Shown piece by piece: positions 44,083-56,053 of a stretch of 64,000 bases of DNA. Below the pieces are notes generated by a model, which had not been told where the DNA came from, made no database searches, and worked only from the letters and a program-made list of their open reading frames with translations. The stretch comes from Bacillus sp. FJAT-45350 (lineage in GTDB: Bacteria; Bacillota; Bacilli; Bacillales; NISU01). Location of the stretch: NCBI RefSeq assembly GCF_002335805.1, contig NZ_NISU01000001.1:2798079-2862078 (forward strand). Reading direction: 5' to 3'. Every line of letters starts with the position of its first letter. The first letter of the stretch is position 1. Both the position numbers and the translations under genes were made by a program.

Positions 44083-45918
44083 ATGAGAAAAAAACAATTA
44101 CTATTAATTGTTCTTGCTTTACTATTAATCTTACCTTCTTTTCTTGTTGGTGCTGCCCCTAATAATAGTTCAGTCTCTGAAAAATCGGAAACTAAGAATG
44201 TAGATGGGACACTAGCCTCTAAGGATGAGGTCGTATATGCAAATTTAAGCGCTAATGGAAACCTCGAAGAAATATATGTAGTGAATACGTTAGATGTTAC
44301 AAAAGCAGGTACCATTATAGATTATGGCAAGTATAGCAGTATAAAAAATCTAACAAATCTTTCTGAAATCGAACAAACTGATCAAACTATCCGTATCAAT
44401 GCTTCTGAAGGGAAGTTTTATTATCAAGGGAACATAAAAGACGAAAATGAACTACCTTGGGACTTTTCCATCTCCTTTACGTTAGATGGAGATGAAATTG
44501 CACCTGAGGAGCTTGTAGGGAAAGACGGACACGTTGGAATTAGTATCGACACAACTCCGAATGAAAATGGAGAATTAGCTTTCTTTGAAAATTATCTATT
44601 ACAAGTCTCTCTCCTACTTGATCCTGAAATTTATAGCAACATTGAAATATCTGACGGGATGATCGCAAACGTAGGGAAAAACAAGCAAATTACATTTACT
44701 ATTATGCCCGAACAAACAGGTGAGCTTAGCCTAAAGGCTGATGTTATCGACTTTGAACTTGAAAGTATTGAAATCGCAGCAATTCCTTCATCGATGTCAA
44801 TTGATACACCTGATATTGATGAAATGACTGATGATATTAAGACCCTAACAAATGCAATCGAAGAGATAAACAATGGTGTTGCCGAATTAAGTAGTGGAGT
44901 TATTGAATTAAACAACGGAGTAAGTAGCTTACGTAACGGTTCTGAACAATACAATAATGGTATGGCTGATATAAATAATGCATCCTCTGAGCTTGTTCAA
45001 GCATCTAGTTCGATTGAAAAAGCGCTTGCAGAAATTAATAACAATCTGAATGTTTCAGGTGAAATGAATTTCGGTGAATTACACGAACTACCAAATGGAT
45101 TAACACAAATAGCAAATGGTTTAAATCAAACAGCCAATGGTTTGACAGCTTTAAGAGAAAACTACCTAGTAGCATACAACACGCTACAGGAAGCAATAAT
45201 AGCTATTCCCGACTATCAAATTACAGAAACTGAAATACAAGAATTATATATGAGTGGCACTAATAGTGCAGTTATAGATAGATTAGTCCAAACATATTCT
45301 GCTGCCCAAACTGCCAAAGGTACATTCTCAAGCGTAAAAACTGGCTTCGATGCAGTCGATGTGACATTAAAGGAAGTAAGTAGCTCAATCAGTGAAATGG
45401 CTAGTACCCTTTCTTCCATTGCCAGCGATCTTTCTACATCACTAGAAAATATGGATGACCTAAACGCATTAAATCAATTGCAAGATGGTTTGACGACATT
45501 GCATACTAACTATGAAGGGTTTCATTCAGGGCTAGTAAGCTATACAGAAGGTATCAGCCAATTATCAAACTCATATAATGAAATTCACTCAGGAATTGTT
45601 GAGATATCAAATGGTACTGGTGAATTAAAAAGTGGAGTGGCAGAGCTTCATAATGGCACAAATGACTTAACTGAAGCAACTAATGATTTACCTGACCAAA
45701 TGCAAGAAGAAATCGACAATATGATTGCTGAATATGATAAATCTGATTTTGAAGCAGTATCCTTTGTTTCTTCTTCTAACAACGATAAAATCAATGCTGT
45801 ACAATTCATCATCAAAACATCAAGCATTAAGAAAGAAAAAGTTGATACAAGTGAAGAACATGTAGCAGAAGAAAAAACATTCTGGACTCGCCTAGTTGAT
45901 TTATTTACTAGAAATTAA
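44083..45918 (+). CDS. Exported heptad-repeat (XXXLXXG) protein, MMPL partner
   Basis: A 611-residue protein with an N-terminal signal peptide (about 1-26, ending GAA). Two coiled regions follow (about 255-310 and 510-550) built from seven-residue repeats with Leu and Gly such as NNGVAELSSGVIELNNGVSS. This is the YhgE/heptad-repeat family often encoded beside MMPL exporters. GAGGAG lies 8 bases before the ATG at 44083, and the stop of the MMPL gene overlaps an earlier ATG. It probably forms an extracytoplasmic rod or periplasm-like bridge; its function is not established. A terminator follows. Confidence 0.82.
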   Translation: MRKKQLLLIVLALLLILPSFLVGAAPNNSSVSEKSETKNVDGTLASKDEVVYANLSANGNLEEIYVVNTLDVTKAGTIIDYGKYSSIKNLTNLSEIEQTDQTIRINASEGKFYYQGNIKDENELPWDFSISFTLDGDEIAPEELVGKDGHVGISIDTTPNENGELAFFENYLLQVSLLLDPEIYSNIEISDGMIANVGKNKQITFTIMPEQTGELSLKADVIDFELESIEIAAIPSSMSIDTPDIDEMTDDIKTLTNAIEEINNGVAELSSGVIELNNGVSSLRNGSEQYNNGMADINNASSELVQASSSIEKALAEINNNLNVSGEMNFGELHELPNGLTQIANGLNQTANGLTALRENYLVAYNTLQEAIIAIPDYQITETEIQELYMSGTNSAVIDRLVQTYSAAQTAKGTFSSVKTGFDAVDVTLKEVSSSISEMASTLSSIASDLSTSLENMDDLNALNQLQDGLTTLHTNYEGFHSGLVSYTEGISQLSNSYNEIHSGIVEISNGTGELKSGVAELHNGTNDLTEATNDLPDQMQEEIDNMIAEYDKSDFEAVSFVSSSNNDKINAVQFIIKTSSIKKEKVDTSEEHVAEEKTFWTRLVDLFTRN

Positions 45919-45929
45919 CCTTGAATTTT

Positions 45930-45970
45930 AAAATAGTGAACTTCAGTTTTAAATGAAGTTCACTATTTTT
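45930..45970. terminator. Terminator of the MMPL operon
   Basis: A 16-bp stem AAAATAGTGAACTTCA (45930-45945) with TGAAGTTCACTATTTT (45954-45969), with A and T runs on both sides. Confidence 0.85.
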
Positions 45971-46004
45971 ATGCCTGAGAAGTAAAAATTAACTCCACAA
46001 ATAG

Positions 46005-46039
46005 CTAAAGGGTTGTGCCTAGTTAGCACGACCCTTTAG
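46005..46039 (-). terminator. Terminator of the TRAP binding-protein gene
   Basis: CTAAAGGGTTGTGC (46005-46018) pairs with GCACGACCCTTTAG (46026-46039) with one wobble. The following T run on the minus strand is short. Confidence 0.6.
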
Positions 46040-46081
46040 TTACTATGTGAAGAAAGTTTCTCATCCAACACATTTTTTCAT

Positions 46082-47152
46082 TTAGTTGTTTTTAATTTCT
46101 AACGCACGGTCATACATTTCTTGAGCTGGTACACCTTGTGCTTCCATATCTGCAATCCACCCATCAATAATCGGTTGGAAAGCTTCTTCCCAAGCAGCTA
46201 ACTTTTCACCTTCTAGCTCAATGAATTCAACGCCACTTCCAATTCCAGCTTCATATCCTTTTTCAATTCCTCCGTCAAATACTCTTCCAGCATGCATGGA
46301 CATTTCTAATTGTGTTAAATTATCTAGAATTTCTCTATCAGAATCTGAAAGACTATTGTAAACATCTGTGTTTATAGTAGCAAAGAAAGGTGTTGCAGAG
46401 AAGTTCCCCATTGTTACATATTTTACAACCTCATGGAAGCTGTAATCTGCAAGTTGAGAAGATGGAACCATAGCTGCGTCAACTGCTCCTCTTTCTAATG
46501 CTTCAAATACTTCACCCATAGGCATTGTTACCGGTGTTGCCCCTAATGCTTCTAACATTTGAGCTCCTGCTGGTGAAGGTGTACGTACACGTAAACCTCT
46601 TAAATCTTCAGGTGTTTCAATTTTTTTGTTAGGACTTAAAAGTTGAGCCGGTTCAGCAGTGAATAAGAATAATGGAGTTGTTTCACCATGCTCTTCTTTT
46701 AACACGTCAAACTCTTCATATAATGTCCAGAAAATTTCTCCACCCTTTTCAGCAGATTGTACTAAGAAAGGTAAATCAATAATTGTTGAAATCGGAAACC
46801 TACCAGCTGAATAAGCATGTACACTCAGTGCAATATCAGCTTCACCAGTTACTGCCATATCATAATGTGCACCTGGTGCACCTAATTGGTTGTTATCGTA
46901 AATATCTGCAGTAATTCTTCCATTTGTTTGTTCACTTAATTCTTCAGCAAACGGTACTAGTACGCCCGTATGAATATCATGATTAGCCGGTAAAAAGTGC
47001 GAAATCATCAAGTTATGAGATTGTCCTTCATCTCCAGCCCCATTACTATCACTACCGTTATCGTTACTTGTTTCTGTTGAACCACATGCAGTAACAATTA
47101 GTAATAGAAAAGACAACGTTAAAGATAATACTAAATACTTTTTACTACTCAT
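46082..47152 (-). CDS. TRAP transporter substrate-binding lipoprotein (DctP type), orphan
   Basis: A 356-residue extracytoplasmic binding protein. Signal peptide and lipobox LIVTAC put the lipid anchor near residue 23. The DctP core has the arginine in LRGLRVRTPSPAGAQML, which binds the substrate carboxylate, and VFEALERGAVDAAMVPSS. Such proteins pass carboxylates such as C4-dicarboxylates or sugar acids to DctQM membrane subunits, but no dctQ or dctM gene is present in this window. A divergent LysR gene begins 266 bases away and may control it. Confidence 0.88.
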   Translation of the reverse strand: MSSKKYLVLSLTLSFLLLIVTACGSTETSNDNGSDSNGAGDEGQSHNLMISHFLPANHDIHTGVLVPFAEELSEQTNGRITADIYDNNQLGAPGAHYDMAVTGEADIALSVHAYSAGRFPISTIIDLPFLVQSAEKGGEIFWTLYEEFDVLKEEHGETTPLFLFTAEPAQLLSPNKKIETPEDLRGLRVRTPSPAGAQMLEALGATPVTMPMGEVFEALERGAVDAAMVPSSQLADYSFHEVVKYVTMGNFSATPFFATINTDVYNSLSDSDREILDNLTQLEMSMHAGRVFDGGIEKGYEAGIGSGVEFIELEGEKLAAWEEAFQPIIDGWIADMEAQGVPAQEMYDRALEIKNN

Positions 47153-47417
47153 TTTTTACCTACCCCTTTTTATCTATCTGTATAAAAATTCTGACTACGT
47201 AGAATAATATATCATTTGTCGAATTATATTAAAAATATTTAAAATATTTGTTTTCTATACGAAAAAAGTATATGTTAGTATTAATCTAGGAAGAAGAGCT
47301 TAGTTTTAACAGATTTTATCTAGCATCTCCTTCTTTAATAAGTAAAAAAAGTAGAAATTAGACACTTATTAATATAACAATACATTCTTTTTTTACTTTT
47401 TCGGGAGGTTCTATTCT

Positions 47418-48293
47418 ATGGATATTCGACAATTACGTTATTTTTCTGCAATAGCTGAAGAAGGTCAAATTACACGAGCAGCAAAAAAGCTTCATATCGC
47501 GCAACCTCCACTCAGTGCCCAGCTGAAATCATTAGAGCAAGAATTAGGTGTACTATTAGTTGAAAGAAATGGTAGAAATATAGTGTTAACAGAAGCTGGT
47601 AACAAATTGTATCAGAAGGCGAAGAGTATACTACAGCAAATGGATGAAACGATTTTAGAAATTAAGGAAATAGATGAAGGTTTAAAAGGAACACTGACAA
47701 TCGGTTCTGTGAAGTCAGCTTTTTCATATATACCGAAAAGAATGCGATTGTTCCGTGAAGAGCACCCTTTTGTAAAATTTCATTTAAAAGAAGGAGATTC
47801 TTCTCGTTTAGCTGAGGAAATTATTAATAGGGAGATAGAGCTTGCGATCGTAAGACTTCCCCTTAATATGAATACATTTAATTACTTATTATTACCAACA
47901 GACACTTTCGTTCTAGCAGTTCCTGAAGAATGGAATTTACCTAGTACAATAAAAATGAAAGACATCTCTGAGATTCCGCTCATGTTATTACATCGAGTAA
48001 GTGGGACTGGACTTTATGAACTTGTTTTAGAAGAATGCAAAAAACATCAGGTTGAGCCAAATATTATTTGTGAATGCCCAGATGCAGCTATGCTACTATC
48101 TTTAGTTAAGGCGCGAGTAGGTGCTTCTTTACTACCAAAATCAACAATTCATACCTTGCCTCTAAATGGCATAAAACTAATAGATATTGAGGATACTAAT
48201 TTAAAAACAGAAGCTGCTGTAATTTGGTTAAAAGATCGCTACTTAACAAAAAATGCTACACGTTTCCTTGAAACATTTAGAAACGTAGATTAA
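47418..48293 (+). CDS. LysR-family transcriptional regulator
   Basis: A 291-residue LysR regulator. The N-terminal winged HTH (about 1-65, GQITRAAKKLHIAQPPLSAQLKSLEQELG) is intact, followed by a periplasmic-binding-protein-like effector domain (about 90-290). Pattern and length are close to CatM/CbbR-type carboxylate or aromatic-acid regulators. CGGGAGG lies 9 bases before the ATG. It is divergent from the TRAP binding-protein gene, the usual layout of LysR and target. No terminator is obvious behind it. Confidence 0.9.
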   Translation: MDIRQLRYFSAIAEEGQITRAAKKLHIAQPPLSAQLKSLEQELGVLLVERNGRNIVLTEAGNKLYQKAKSILQQMDETILEIKEIDEGLKGTLTIGSVKSAFSYIPKRMRLFREEHPFVKFHLKEGDSSRLAEEIINREIELAIVRLPLNMNTFNYLLLPTDTFVLAVPEEWNLPSTIKMKDISEIPLMLLHRVSGTGLYELVLEECKKHQVEPNIICECPDAAMLLSLVKARVGASLLPKSTIHTLPLNGIKLIDIEDTNLKTEAAVIWLKDRYLTKNATRFLETFRNVD

Positions 48294-48593
48294 TTCATAC
48301 ATGTGGGATGCGTTTCTCCTATTATAATACTTATTCATTTGCTTTACTTCTTTTCTATTATTCATTTTCAATAAGAACATCTACCCTATCTTCTTTGTTC
48401 TATCCATTAATATATGTTTATAAATATAGGTATAAGATATACTCATGACTTCATTTGTTAAGGAGGCTACATTGGACTAGTTTACTATCATCTTTAAACA
48501 TAATTATTTACTCTATGAAAATTAGTAAATAATGTTTTAATTCTCAAGTCTTTTTTCTTTCAATTTAAGTACTAGTTTATTATAATTACAATA

Positions 48594-48608
48594 TAATAAT
48601 AATTATTG
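48594..48608. promoter_or_regulatory. PerR/Fur-type 7-1-7 box before katG
   Basis: TAATAATAATTATTG matches the 7-1-7 PerR consensus TTATAATNATTATAA at 11 of 14 defined positions. It lies 78 bases upstream of the katG ATG, in an AT-rich stretch with possible TATAAT elements. The 48294-48685 gap otherwise holds no gene. Confidence 0.5.
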
Positions 48609-48616
48609 TTTTATAG

Positions 48617-50902
<2,286 letters not shown>

Positions 50903-50913
50903 TTGTACGAGGT

Positions 50914-50941
50914 AACCGCCATCATATTGATGGCGGTTTTT
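50914..50941 (+). terminator. Terminator of katG
   Basis: AACCGCCATCA (50914-50924) pairs with TGATGGCGGTT (50928-50938), followed by TTTC. Confidence 0.9.
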
Positions 50942-50964
50942 CTTTCAATAATATAAAAAAGAAG

Positions 50965-51154
50965 TCCATTAATGAGCCGACTGAAAAAGTGTGAACTTCA
51001 CTTTTCCAATCGGTTTTAAGTAATGTGCGGAACCGTTGCCTCTTTTAAAAAGCCTGCTATGAGTTAAACCGACTCATAGCAGGCTTGCAACGTGTGGAGC
51101 CATTACTTCTTCTTGAATACTCTACCTTGGACTTTTTCAATGCTCTCCATTAAT
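50965..51154 (+). repeat. MITE-like repeat, copy D, with 9-bp target duplication
   Basis: The element (50974-51145, 172 bp) starts GAGCCGACTGAAAAAGT and ends ACTTTTTCAATGCTC. It is flanked by perfect TCCATTAAT direct repeats (50965-50973 and 51146-51154). The central hairpin is AGCCTGCTATGAGT (51051-51064) with ACTCATAGCAGGCT (51072-51085), a perfect 14-bp stem. It carries no gene. Confidence 0.9.
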
Positions 51155-51285
51155 TGAACTCCTTTTCGGTAATTAGTAAATTCACTTCAAGCATTCTTCC
51201 AATTTATTTTATATTCACTTTTATTACAAAATCAAAAAGTTAATGAACTGTCATTAGATTTATTATCTCAAAAGGGATCAAGAAT

Positions 51286-51330
51286 AATAAAAGCTTAAGA
51301 TAATAAGGATTTTCCTTATTATCTCAAGCT
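51286..51330 (-). terminator. Terminator of the erythromycin-esterase-like gene
   Basis: AGCTTAAGATAATAAGGA (51292-51309) pairs with TCCTTATTATCTCAAGCT (51313-51330) apart from one mismatch, then Ts on the minus strand. Confidence 0.8.
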
Positions 51331-51336
51331 ATAAAA

Positions 51337-52590
51337 TCAATCCGAAAATTTTAATGGTGATAATGCTTTTGTTTCATCAATAAACACAAAAGCATTGTAA
51401 CGCTCAGACATTTGTGAAGGAACATAGTTACCATAATGTTCAAATTCAGGATGATAAATAACCCCAATCGCTCTATGCCCAATCGTTTCATTAAACTCAC
51501 CTTTGTTATCTTGATCAAACAGCAGGATACAGTTTCCATTGTTGGCTTTATGAAGGTAAGCTTCAAAGCTTTCATCATGAGCTTCAGGAACGGTCATTAT
51601 TTCATAGGAATGCCCCCATTTTGTTGAAGCTATGACCGTTCCTTGGTAAGTACCAAACCCAATCGCATAAACCTTATTTTCTCCAAACTTTTCTCTAGAT
51701 AGTTGTCCTACATTCACAAGCCCTTCCTTATTCATATCGGTTGCCCTAGCATCACCGATATGTGTATTATGTTCCCATACAACACCTTTGGCTTTTTCAC
51801 CATAGTAGTTAGAGATATATTTTAGGACCTCTACCATATGGTGATCACGTATATTCCAGGATTCATTATCATTGGTAATCATAGTGTGATAATAGTGCTC
51901 AGCATTAGATGTAACGAGAGTATTTACCGCTAAATTTAATGAATCTTCATCATTATATTGAACCCGGTTATGTAGTACGGATTGTAATAGCTTTGAAACT
52001 TCCTCCATACAATCCTCCCCATAGAGAGCTGCCGATAGACCGTATTGTTCTGGCTTCCGGTGAAAAGGCTCAAAGCACTCAAAGGCGGCTTTAGCTTTAT
52101 CCAGTATAGGGGATTCTGTTTGTTCTAAGTGCTGAATGACTGTTTCCATAGACTCCCAAAGACTATAAACATCGATACCGTAAAAACCAACTTTTACTTT
52201 CTGGGTCTGGTTATACGATTTAAGCCATTCAATCAGTTCTATCATTTCGGTATTAGCCCACATCCAGGAAGGCCAACGGTTGAAACTAGTTTGTAATAAC
52301 TCTTTTGCACTGGAGTATGAGTTTTCATACCCCTTAATATAACAGTTTACCTCAAAGCACGCAGGCCAATCACCTTCAACAGCAATAAAATTGAACCCCT
52401 TTTCCTGAATCAGTATTTTTGTTAGTTCAGCTCGTGTTGTATAAAACTCACTAGTCCCATGAGTTGCTTCTCCTAATAATGCATAATTAACTTCCCCCAC
52501 AGCTTCGATAAGTGGGCGTATATGATTATTTTCCTCATAGGGCAATGAGTACTTTTTTATATTTTCTATTAAATTTTTTGTTATGAACAT
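51337..52590 (-). CDS. Erythromycin esterase-family protein
   Basis: A 417-residue enzyme of the Ere/succinoglycan-biosynthesis-related family. Hallmarks: LLGEATHGTSEFYTTR with the catalytic histidine, FIAVEGDWPACF, and VVWEHNTHIGDA with the second His. Ere enzymes hydrolyse the macrolide lactone ring, but many chromosomal relatives in bacilli have not been shown to confer resistance. AGGAGG is 6 bases before the ATG at 52590. It is a single gene with its own terminator. Confidence 0.88.
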   Translation of the reverse strand: MFITKNLIENIKKYSLPYEENNHIRPLIEAVGEVNYALLGEATHGTSEFYTTRAELTKILIQEKGFNFIAVEGDWPACFEVNCYIKGYENSYSSAKELLQTSFNRWPSWMWANTEMIELIEWLKSYNQTQKVKVGFYGIDVYSLWESMETVIQHLEQTESPILDKAKAAFECFEPFHRKPEQYGLSAALYGEDCMEEVSKLLQSVLHNRVQYNDEDSLNLAVNTLVTSNAEHYYHTMITNDNESWNIRDHHMVEVLKYISNYYGEKAKGVVWEHNTHIGDARATDMNKEGLVNVGQLSREKFGENKVYAIGFGTYQGTVIASTKWGHSYEIMTVPEAHDESFEAYLHKANNGNCILLFDQDNKGEFNETIGHRAIGVIYHPEFEHYGNYVPSQMSERYNAFVFIDETKALSPLKFSD

Positions 52591-52664
52591 GGTCATCCTC
52601 CTAATAAAACTAACCACTTAATTTTTGATTGATAATTTTAATTTCTCCAAGGAGTAATAGAATT

Positions 52665-52775
52665 ATGACCTTTGGTTCCAGGAAAAAACGTGTTGTTTTT
52701 TTAAAAAACGGGGAAAAGAGCGGAGAAAATGTAACTTGGGAAACATTTATTTATTTACTTTCTTGTTTATACTAA
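52665..52775 (+). CDS. Possible 36-residue basic small protein
   Basis: A short open frame with AAGGAG about 10 bases before its ATG, beginning MTFGSRKKRVVFLKNGEKSG and ending in hydrophobic IYLLSCLY. It lies divergent from the esterase-like gene. No domain or homologue is recognised; it may be chance in a 330-base gap that otherwise holds no gene. Confidence 0.25.
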   Translation: MTFGSRKKRVVFLKNGEKSGENVTWETFIYLLSCLY

Positions 52776-52860
52776 TGTTTCCGTAGTTTGCATAGCTGCA
52801 AGTTCTTAGTCTTGTTCCCACCCTTTGACGACCAGCTTTGAATAAAATAAGTACACATAA

Positions 52861-52929
52861 GTTGATGCGATTCATTTTTTCTCTAACTTTTTGAGAGTTA
52901 CATCATTTCACTGTCCTCATCGCATCAAC
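52861..52929 (-). terminator. Long hairpin at the end of the Dus gene
   Basis: GTTGATGCGA (52861-52870) pairs with TCGCATCAAC (52920-52929), with an inner CTCTAAC/GAGAGTTA arm. It overlaps the stop codon. A T run is not obvious, so it may be a stability hairpin. Confidence 0.45.
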
Positions 52930-53911
52930 ATTCTTTTTCAAAGTTATCAAGCAATGCACGCACTTCATCTGTTGATTTAGTGTTCATCAATTGATTTCTT
53001 AATTGACCAGCTCCATGAAATCCTTTGACATAAATTTTGAAAAAGCGATGAAGTCCAGTGATTGAACGTGGCAGTACTTCCGCATATTGGTCTTGAAGAT
53101 CAAGCTGCAGTCTTAATAAATCAAGGTATTCTTTGCTGCTATGCTCTTGGGGATCTTTTTCAAAAGCAAACGGATTTTTAAAAATACCTCGCCCGATCAT
53201 AACGCCATCAATACCATATTGTTCAGCTAGTTGCAGCCCAGTTTGACGGTCAGGAATGTCTCCATTGATTGTTAACAGTGTATTGGGTGCAATACGATCA
53301 CGTAATTCTTTAATTTGTGGAATTAGCTCCCAATGCGCATCTACTTGGCTCATTTCCTTTCTTGTACGTAAATGAATAGAAAGGTTCGCAATATCCTGTT
53401 TTAAAATATGCGTTAACCACTCCTCCCACTCATTTACATCCGTAAAGCCAAGTCGTGTTTTCACGCTGACAGGCAGTCCTCCTGCTTTTGCTGCTTGAAT
53501 AAGTTCTGCCGCAACGTCTGGAAGCAGAATAAGGCCACTACCCTTCCCTCTCGATGCCACATTCGGTACAGGGCAGCCCATATTAATATCTATGCCTTTA
53601 AATCCTAGCTCTGCCATACCAATACTCATTTGACGGAAATGTTCAGGATTATCTCCCCAAATATGTGCCACCATTGGCTGTTCATCCTCTGTAAAAGTCA
53701 AACGACCACGCACGCTTTCCATACCCTCTGGATGACAATAGCTATCCGAGTTCGTAAACTCTGTGAAAAATACATCAGGTCGACCGGCTGCACTTACTAC
53801 GTGGCGAAAAACAACATCTGTTACATCTTCCATGGGTGCAAGTACAAAAAATGGTCGTGGTAATTCACGCCAAAAATTATCTATCATTTCAAACTCAAAT
53901 CCTCTCATCAT
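52925..53911 (-). CDS. tRNA-dihydrouridine synthase family protein
   Basis: A 328-residue FMN enzyme that reduces uridine to dihydrouridine in tRNA. The N-terminal barrel begins [18 protein letters not shown], the catalytic cysteine lies in [19 protein letters not shown] contacts are in SVKTRLGF and [13 protein letters not shown], and the C-terminal helical domain (about 250-328) is present. Its start has GGAG 8 bases before the first of two ATGs. It is one of the Dus paralogues of bacilli; which tRNA position it modifies is not evident. Confidence 0.92.
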   Translation of the reverse strand: MMRGFEFEMIDNFWRELPRPFFVLAPMEDVTDVVFRHVVSAAGRPDVFFTEFTNSDSYCHPEGMESVRGRLTFTEDEQPMVAHIWGDNPEHFRQMSIGMAELGFKGIDINMGCPVPNVASRGKGSGLILLPDVAAELIQAAKAGGLPVSVKTRLGFTDVNEWEEWLTHILKQDIANLSIHLRTRKEMSQVDAHWELIPQIKELRDRIAPNTLLTINGDIPDRQTGLQLAEQYGIDGVMIGRGIFKNPFAFEKDPQEHSSKEYLDLLRLQLDLQDQYAEVLPRSITGLHRFFKIYVKGFHGAGQLRNQLMNTKSTDEVRALLDNFEKEC

Positions 53912-54130
53912 GGATAAATCTCCTAAATCTTAGTTAAAAAGGTAAAGTCAAATATTACTTCTTTTACACTTATATTATGCTTAATAATTTATTATCAAAC
54001 ACAACTACATTTGGACATTTATATCTTTTGAAAATCAGCAATATTTATTTTAACGAAGGTGGGGCTTGAATGGTACTTTTATACACAAAAAGCAGGTGGT
54101 ATAGATCTTTCTATATCAACTGCATTTCTA

Positions 54131-54449
54131 TTATACCAACTCCAACCGAGCTAAACACTCTACGTGTCCCGTATACAAAACATTACCTTCTAACCCTTAG
54201 ATTCTGGATAAAAAAGCTCTTTACGTAGAGTCACATCCCGATGTTTCAATGATTCTCCCATAAAACGCAACCAAATTCGTCATCTGCCATAACACCATGT
54301 GTTTTACGGACAATAGCCCAGCGATTATAGCTATTTAAACCAAGGGATGCGAGTAATTCATCCGCATTCACTCTTGTTTCTGGAAACACACGCCACTTAA
54401 GCCCTTTTTCTAATTCTATTTTCGTAATATCGGTAACTAGTTTATTAAG
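54131..54449 (-). pseudogene. Broken small gene with two frameshifts
   Basis: Read on the minus strand, three overlapping open pieces join into one plausible protein of about 105 residues if two single-base shifts are allowed. Piece 1 (stop at 54246) contains WRVFPETRVNADELL, NSYNRWAIVRKTHG and MADDEFGCVL. Piece 2 contains GESLKHRDVTLRKELFYPES. Piece 3 ends GNVLYTGHVECLARLELV and stops at 54131. The second break lies in an AAGGG run. The 5' end has no start codon and lies just behind the RlmCD terminator. I do not recognise the family with certainty. Confidence 0.55.
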
Positions 54450-54458
54450 TTACTTCCT

Positions 54459-54496
54459 TATTTGAAAAAGAGCCCGAACGGGGCTCTTTTTCAAAT
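54459..54496. terminator. Terminator of the rlmCD gene
   Basis: ATTTGAAAAAGAGCCC and GGGCTCTTTTTCAAAT form a 16-bp perfect stem, with A/T-rich ends on both strands. Confidence 0.88.
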
Positions 54497-54503
54497 AAAT
54501 CAA

Positions 54504-55919
54504 TTAGTTCTCAAGTTCGATCAACGCGACATTTTCTATGTGAGCCGTATGTGGAAACATATCCACCGGCTGTACATACTTCACCTTAAATCCTGCTTTC
54601 ATCAACTGCTCACAGTCCTTTGCAAGTGTCGAAGGGTTACAGGAAACGTATACTAGTCGTTTGGGTTTTGCTTGGATAATTGATTTTAATAGCTTGTCGT
54701 CGCATCCTGTTCTTGGCGGGTCGACTACGATTACATCTGGTTTCCAGCCTTCTTCATTTATCCACTTTGGTAGCAACTTTTCTGCTTTTCCTACTACATA
54801 AGAAGCGTGTTCGAAGCCATGTCTTTTAGCATTTTTCTCTGCGTCTTCAATTGATTCAGCAATGACGTCCATTCCTCTGATTTCTGCTGCTTGTGGTGCA
54901 AGCCATAGACCAATTGTTCCAACTCCACAGTAAGCGTCTACTACTTTTTCTGTTCCTGTTAACTGAGCAGCTTTTTTCACTTCATCATAGAGCTTGACCG
55001 TCTGTACTGGATTAAGCTGAAAAAACGCTCGTGCCGAGAGCTCAAACGATAAATCACCTAACGTTTCTTGAATAACCTCTGCTCCGTGAAGGTGGATCGT
55101 TTCGTTTCCGAAAATGAGGGATGTTTTTTCTCCGTTTACATTTTGGAGAATCGATGTAACTTCAGGAATCCGTTTTTTTAGTTCTGCCACTAGTAGTTCT
55201 TTTCGAGGGATTTCCTCTTGGGATGTTACTAGCACTAATTGAATTTCTCCTGTTGCAAAAGCAACTCTTGTCACAATCGTTCGGATTAATCCTCTTCGTC
55301 TTCGTTCGTTATATATCGATAGGTTTAAATCCTCTAATATAGTCTTTACCTTTTGTGTAACTTGGTTCGTATTCGGATGTTGAATTGAACAGTCTGATAT
55401 GTCCACTAACTTATGCGAATTAAGACCATATAATCCAGCTAATACCTTCTCTTTATTCTTACCTACTTGAAGCTGGCTTTTGTTTCGATAATGCCATGGT
55501 TCTTCCATTCCTATTGTTTGTTTTAACGGAAACTTGTCCCCTTTTAGTGAGGAGTGGCGTTCAAATGCTTGCTGTACAATGTCCTTCTTTTCCCTTAATT
55601 GTGCTTCGTAGCTCATATGCTGTAATTGACAGCCACCGCATTGTTCATAGACTGGACAGGTAGGCTTTATTCGGTCAGGTGATTTCTTTCGTATTTTGTT
55701 GATCTTTGCTTCAGCAAACTTCGGGTTTACCTTTGTTACTTCTGCTACTACTTCCTCATTCGGTAGTGCCCCTGGTACGAAGACAACCTGTCTTTTGAAG
55801 TAGCCAACTCCCTCACCGTTGATACCGAGCCTCTTAATTGTCAGTGGAAACTTCTGCCCGATTTCCATCTTTATTGTTTGATTTTCCTTATTTTGATGCC
55901 TATTATTCGACCTTTTCAT
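54504..55919 (-). CDS. rlmCD: 23S rRNA (uracil-C5)-methyltransferase, RlmCD/RumA type
   Basis: A 471-residue SAM-dependent methyltransferase that makes 5-methyluridine in 23S rRNA. It has a TRAM RNA-binding domain (about 15-75), a 4Fe-4S cluster with cysteines in [13 protein letters not shown], the SAM fold with [14 protein letters not shown], and the catalytic cysteine in [16 protein letters not shown] lies 8 bases before the ATG at 55919; the frame is open six codons earlier with no site. In Bacillus one such enzyme (RlmCD) modifies two positions. Its strong terminator at 54459 also separates it from the broken gene downstream. Confidence 0.9.
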   Translation of the reverse strand: MKRSNNRHQNKENQTIKMEIGQKFPLTIKRLGINGEGVGYFKRQVVFVPGALPNEEVVAEVTKVNPKFAEAKINKIRKKSPDRIKPTCPVYEQCGGCQLQHMSYEAQLREKKDIVQQAFERHSSLKGDKFPLKQTIGMEEPWHYRNKSQLQVGKNKEKVLAGLYGLNSHKLVDISDCSIQHPNTNQVTQKVKTILEDLNLSIYNERRRRGLIRTIVTRVAFATGEIQLVLVTSQEEIPRKELLVAELKKRIPEVTSILQNVNGEKTSLIFGNETIHLHGAEVIQETLGDLSFELSARAFFQLNPVQTVKLYDEVKKAAQLTGTEKVVDAYCGVGTIGLWLAPQAAEIRGMDVIAESIEDAEKNAKRHGFEHASYVVGKAEKLLPKWINEEGWKPDVIVVDPPRTGCDDKLLKSIIQAKPKRLVYVSCNPSTLAKDCEQLMKAGFKVKYVQPVDMFPHTAHIENVALIELEN

Positions 55920-56053
55920 GTCTTCAACTCCGTACAATTGGTTTACCTGACTATTATAGCATGATGCTATCTCAAATTCCTAAACTTACTAGCTCAATAA
56001 GGCGTTGCAATCTGCTAAAATAATAACAGTAAGAAAAGCGAAGGAGAGATTTT

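Noticed and set aside
48474-48482. Start of a gene behind the AAGGAGG site near 48463
   Set aside because: The only following frame is a TTG with one sense codon before a stop.
51337-52590. Acquired macrolide-resistance cassette
   Set aside because: No transposase, integron or plasmid signs lie around the esterase-like gene and its base composition is like its neighbours; the nearby repeat is non-coding.
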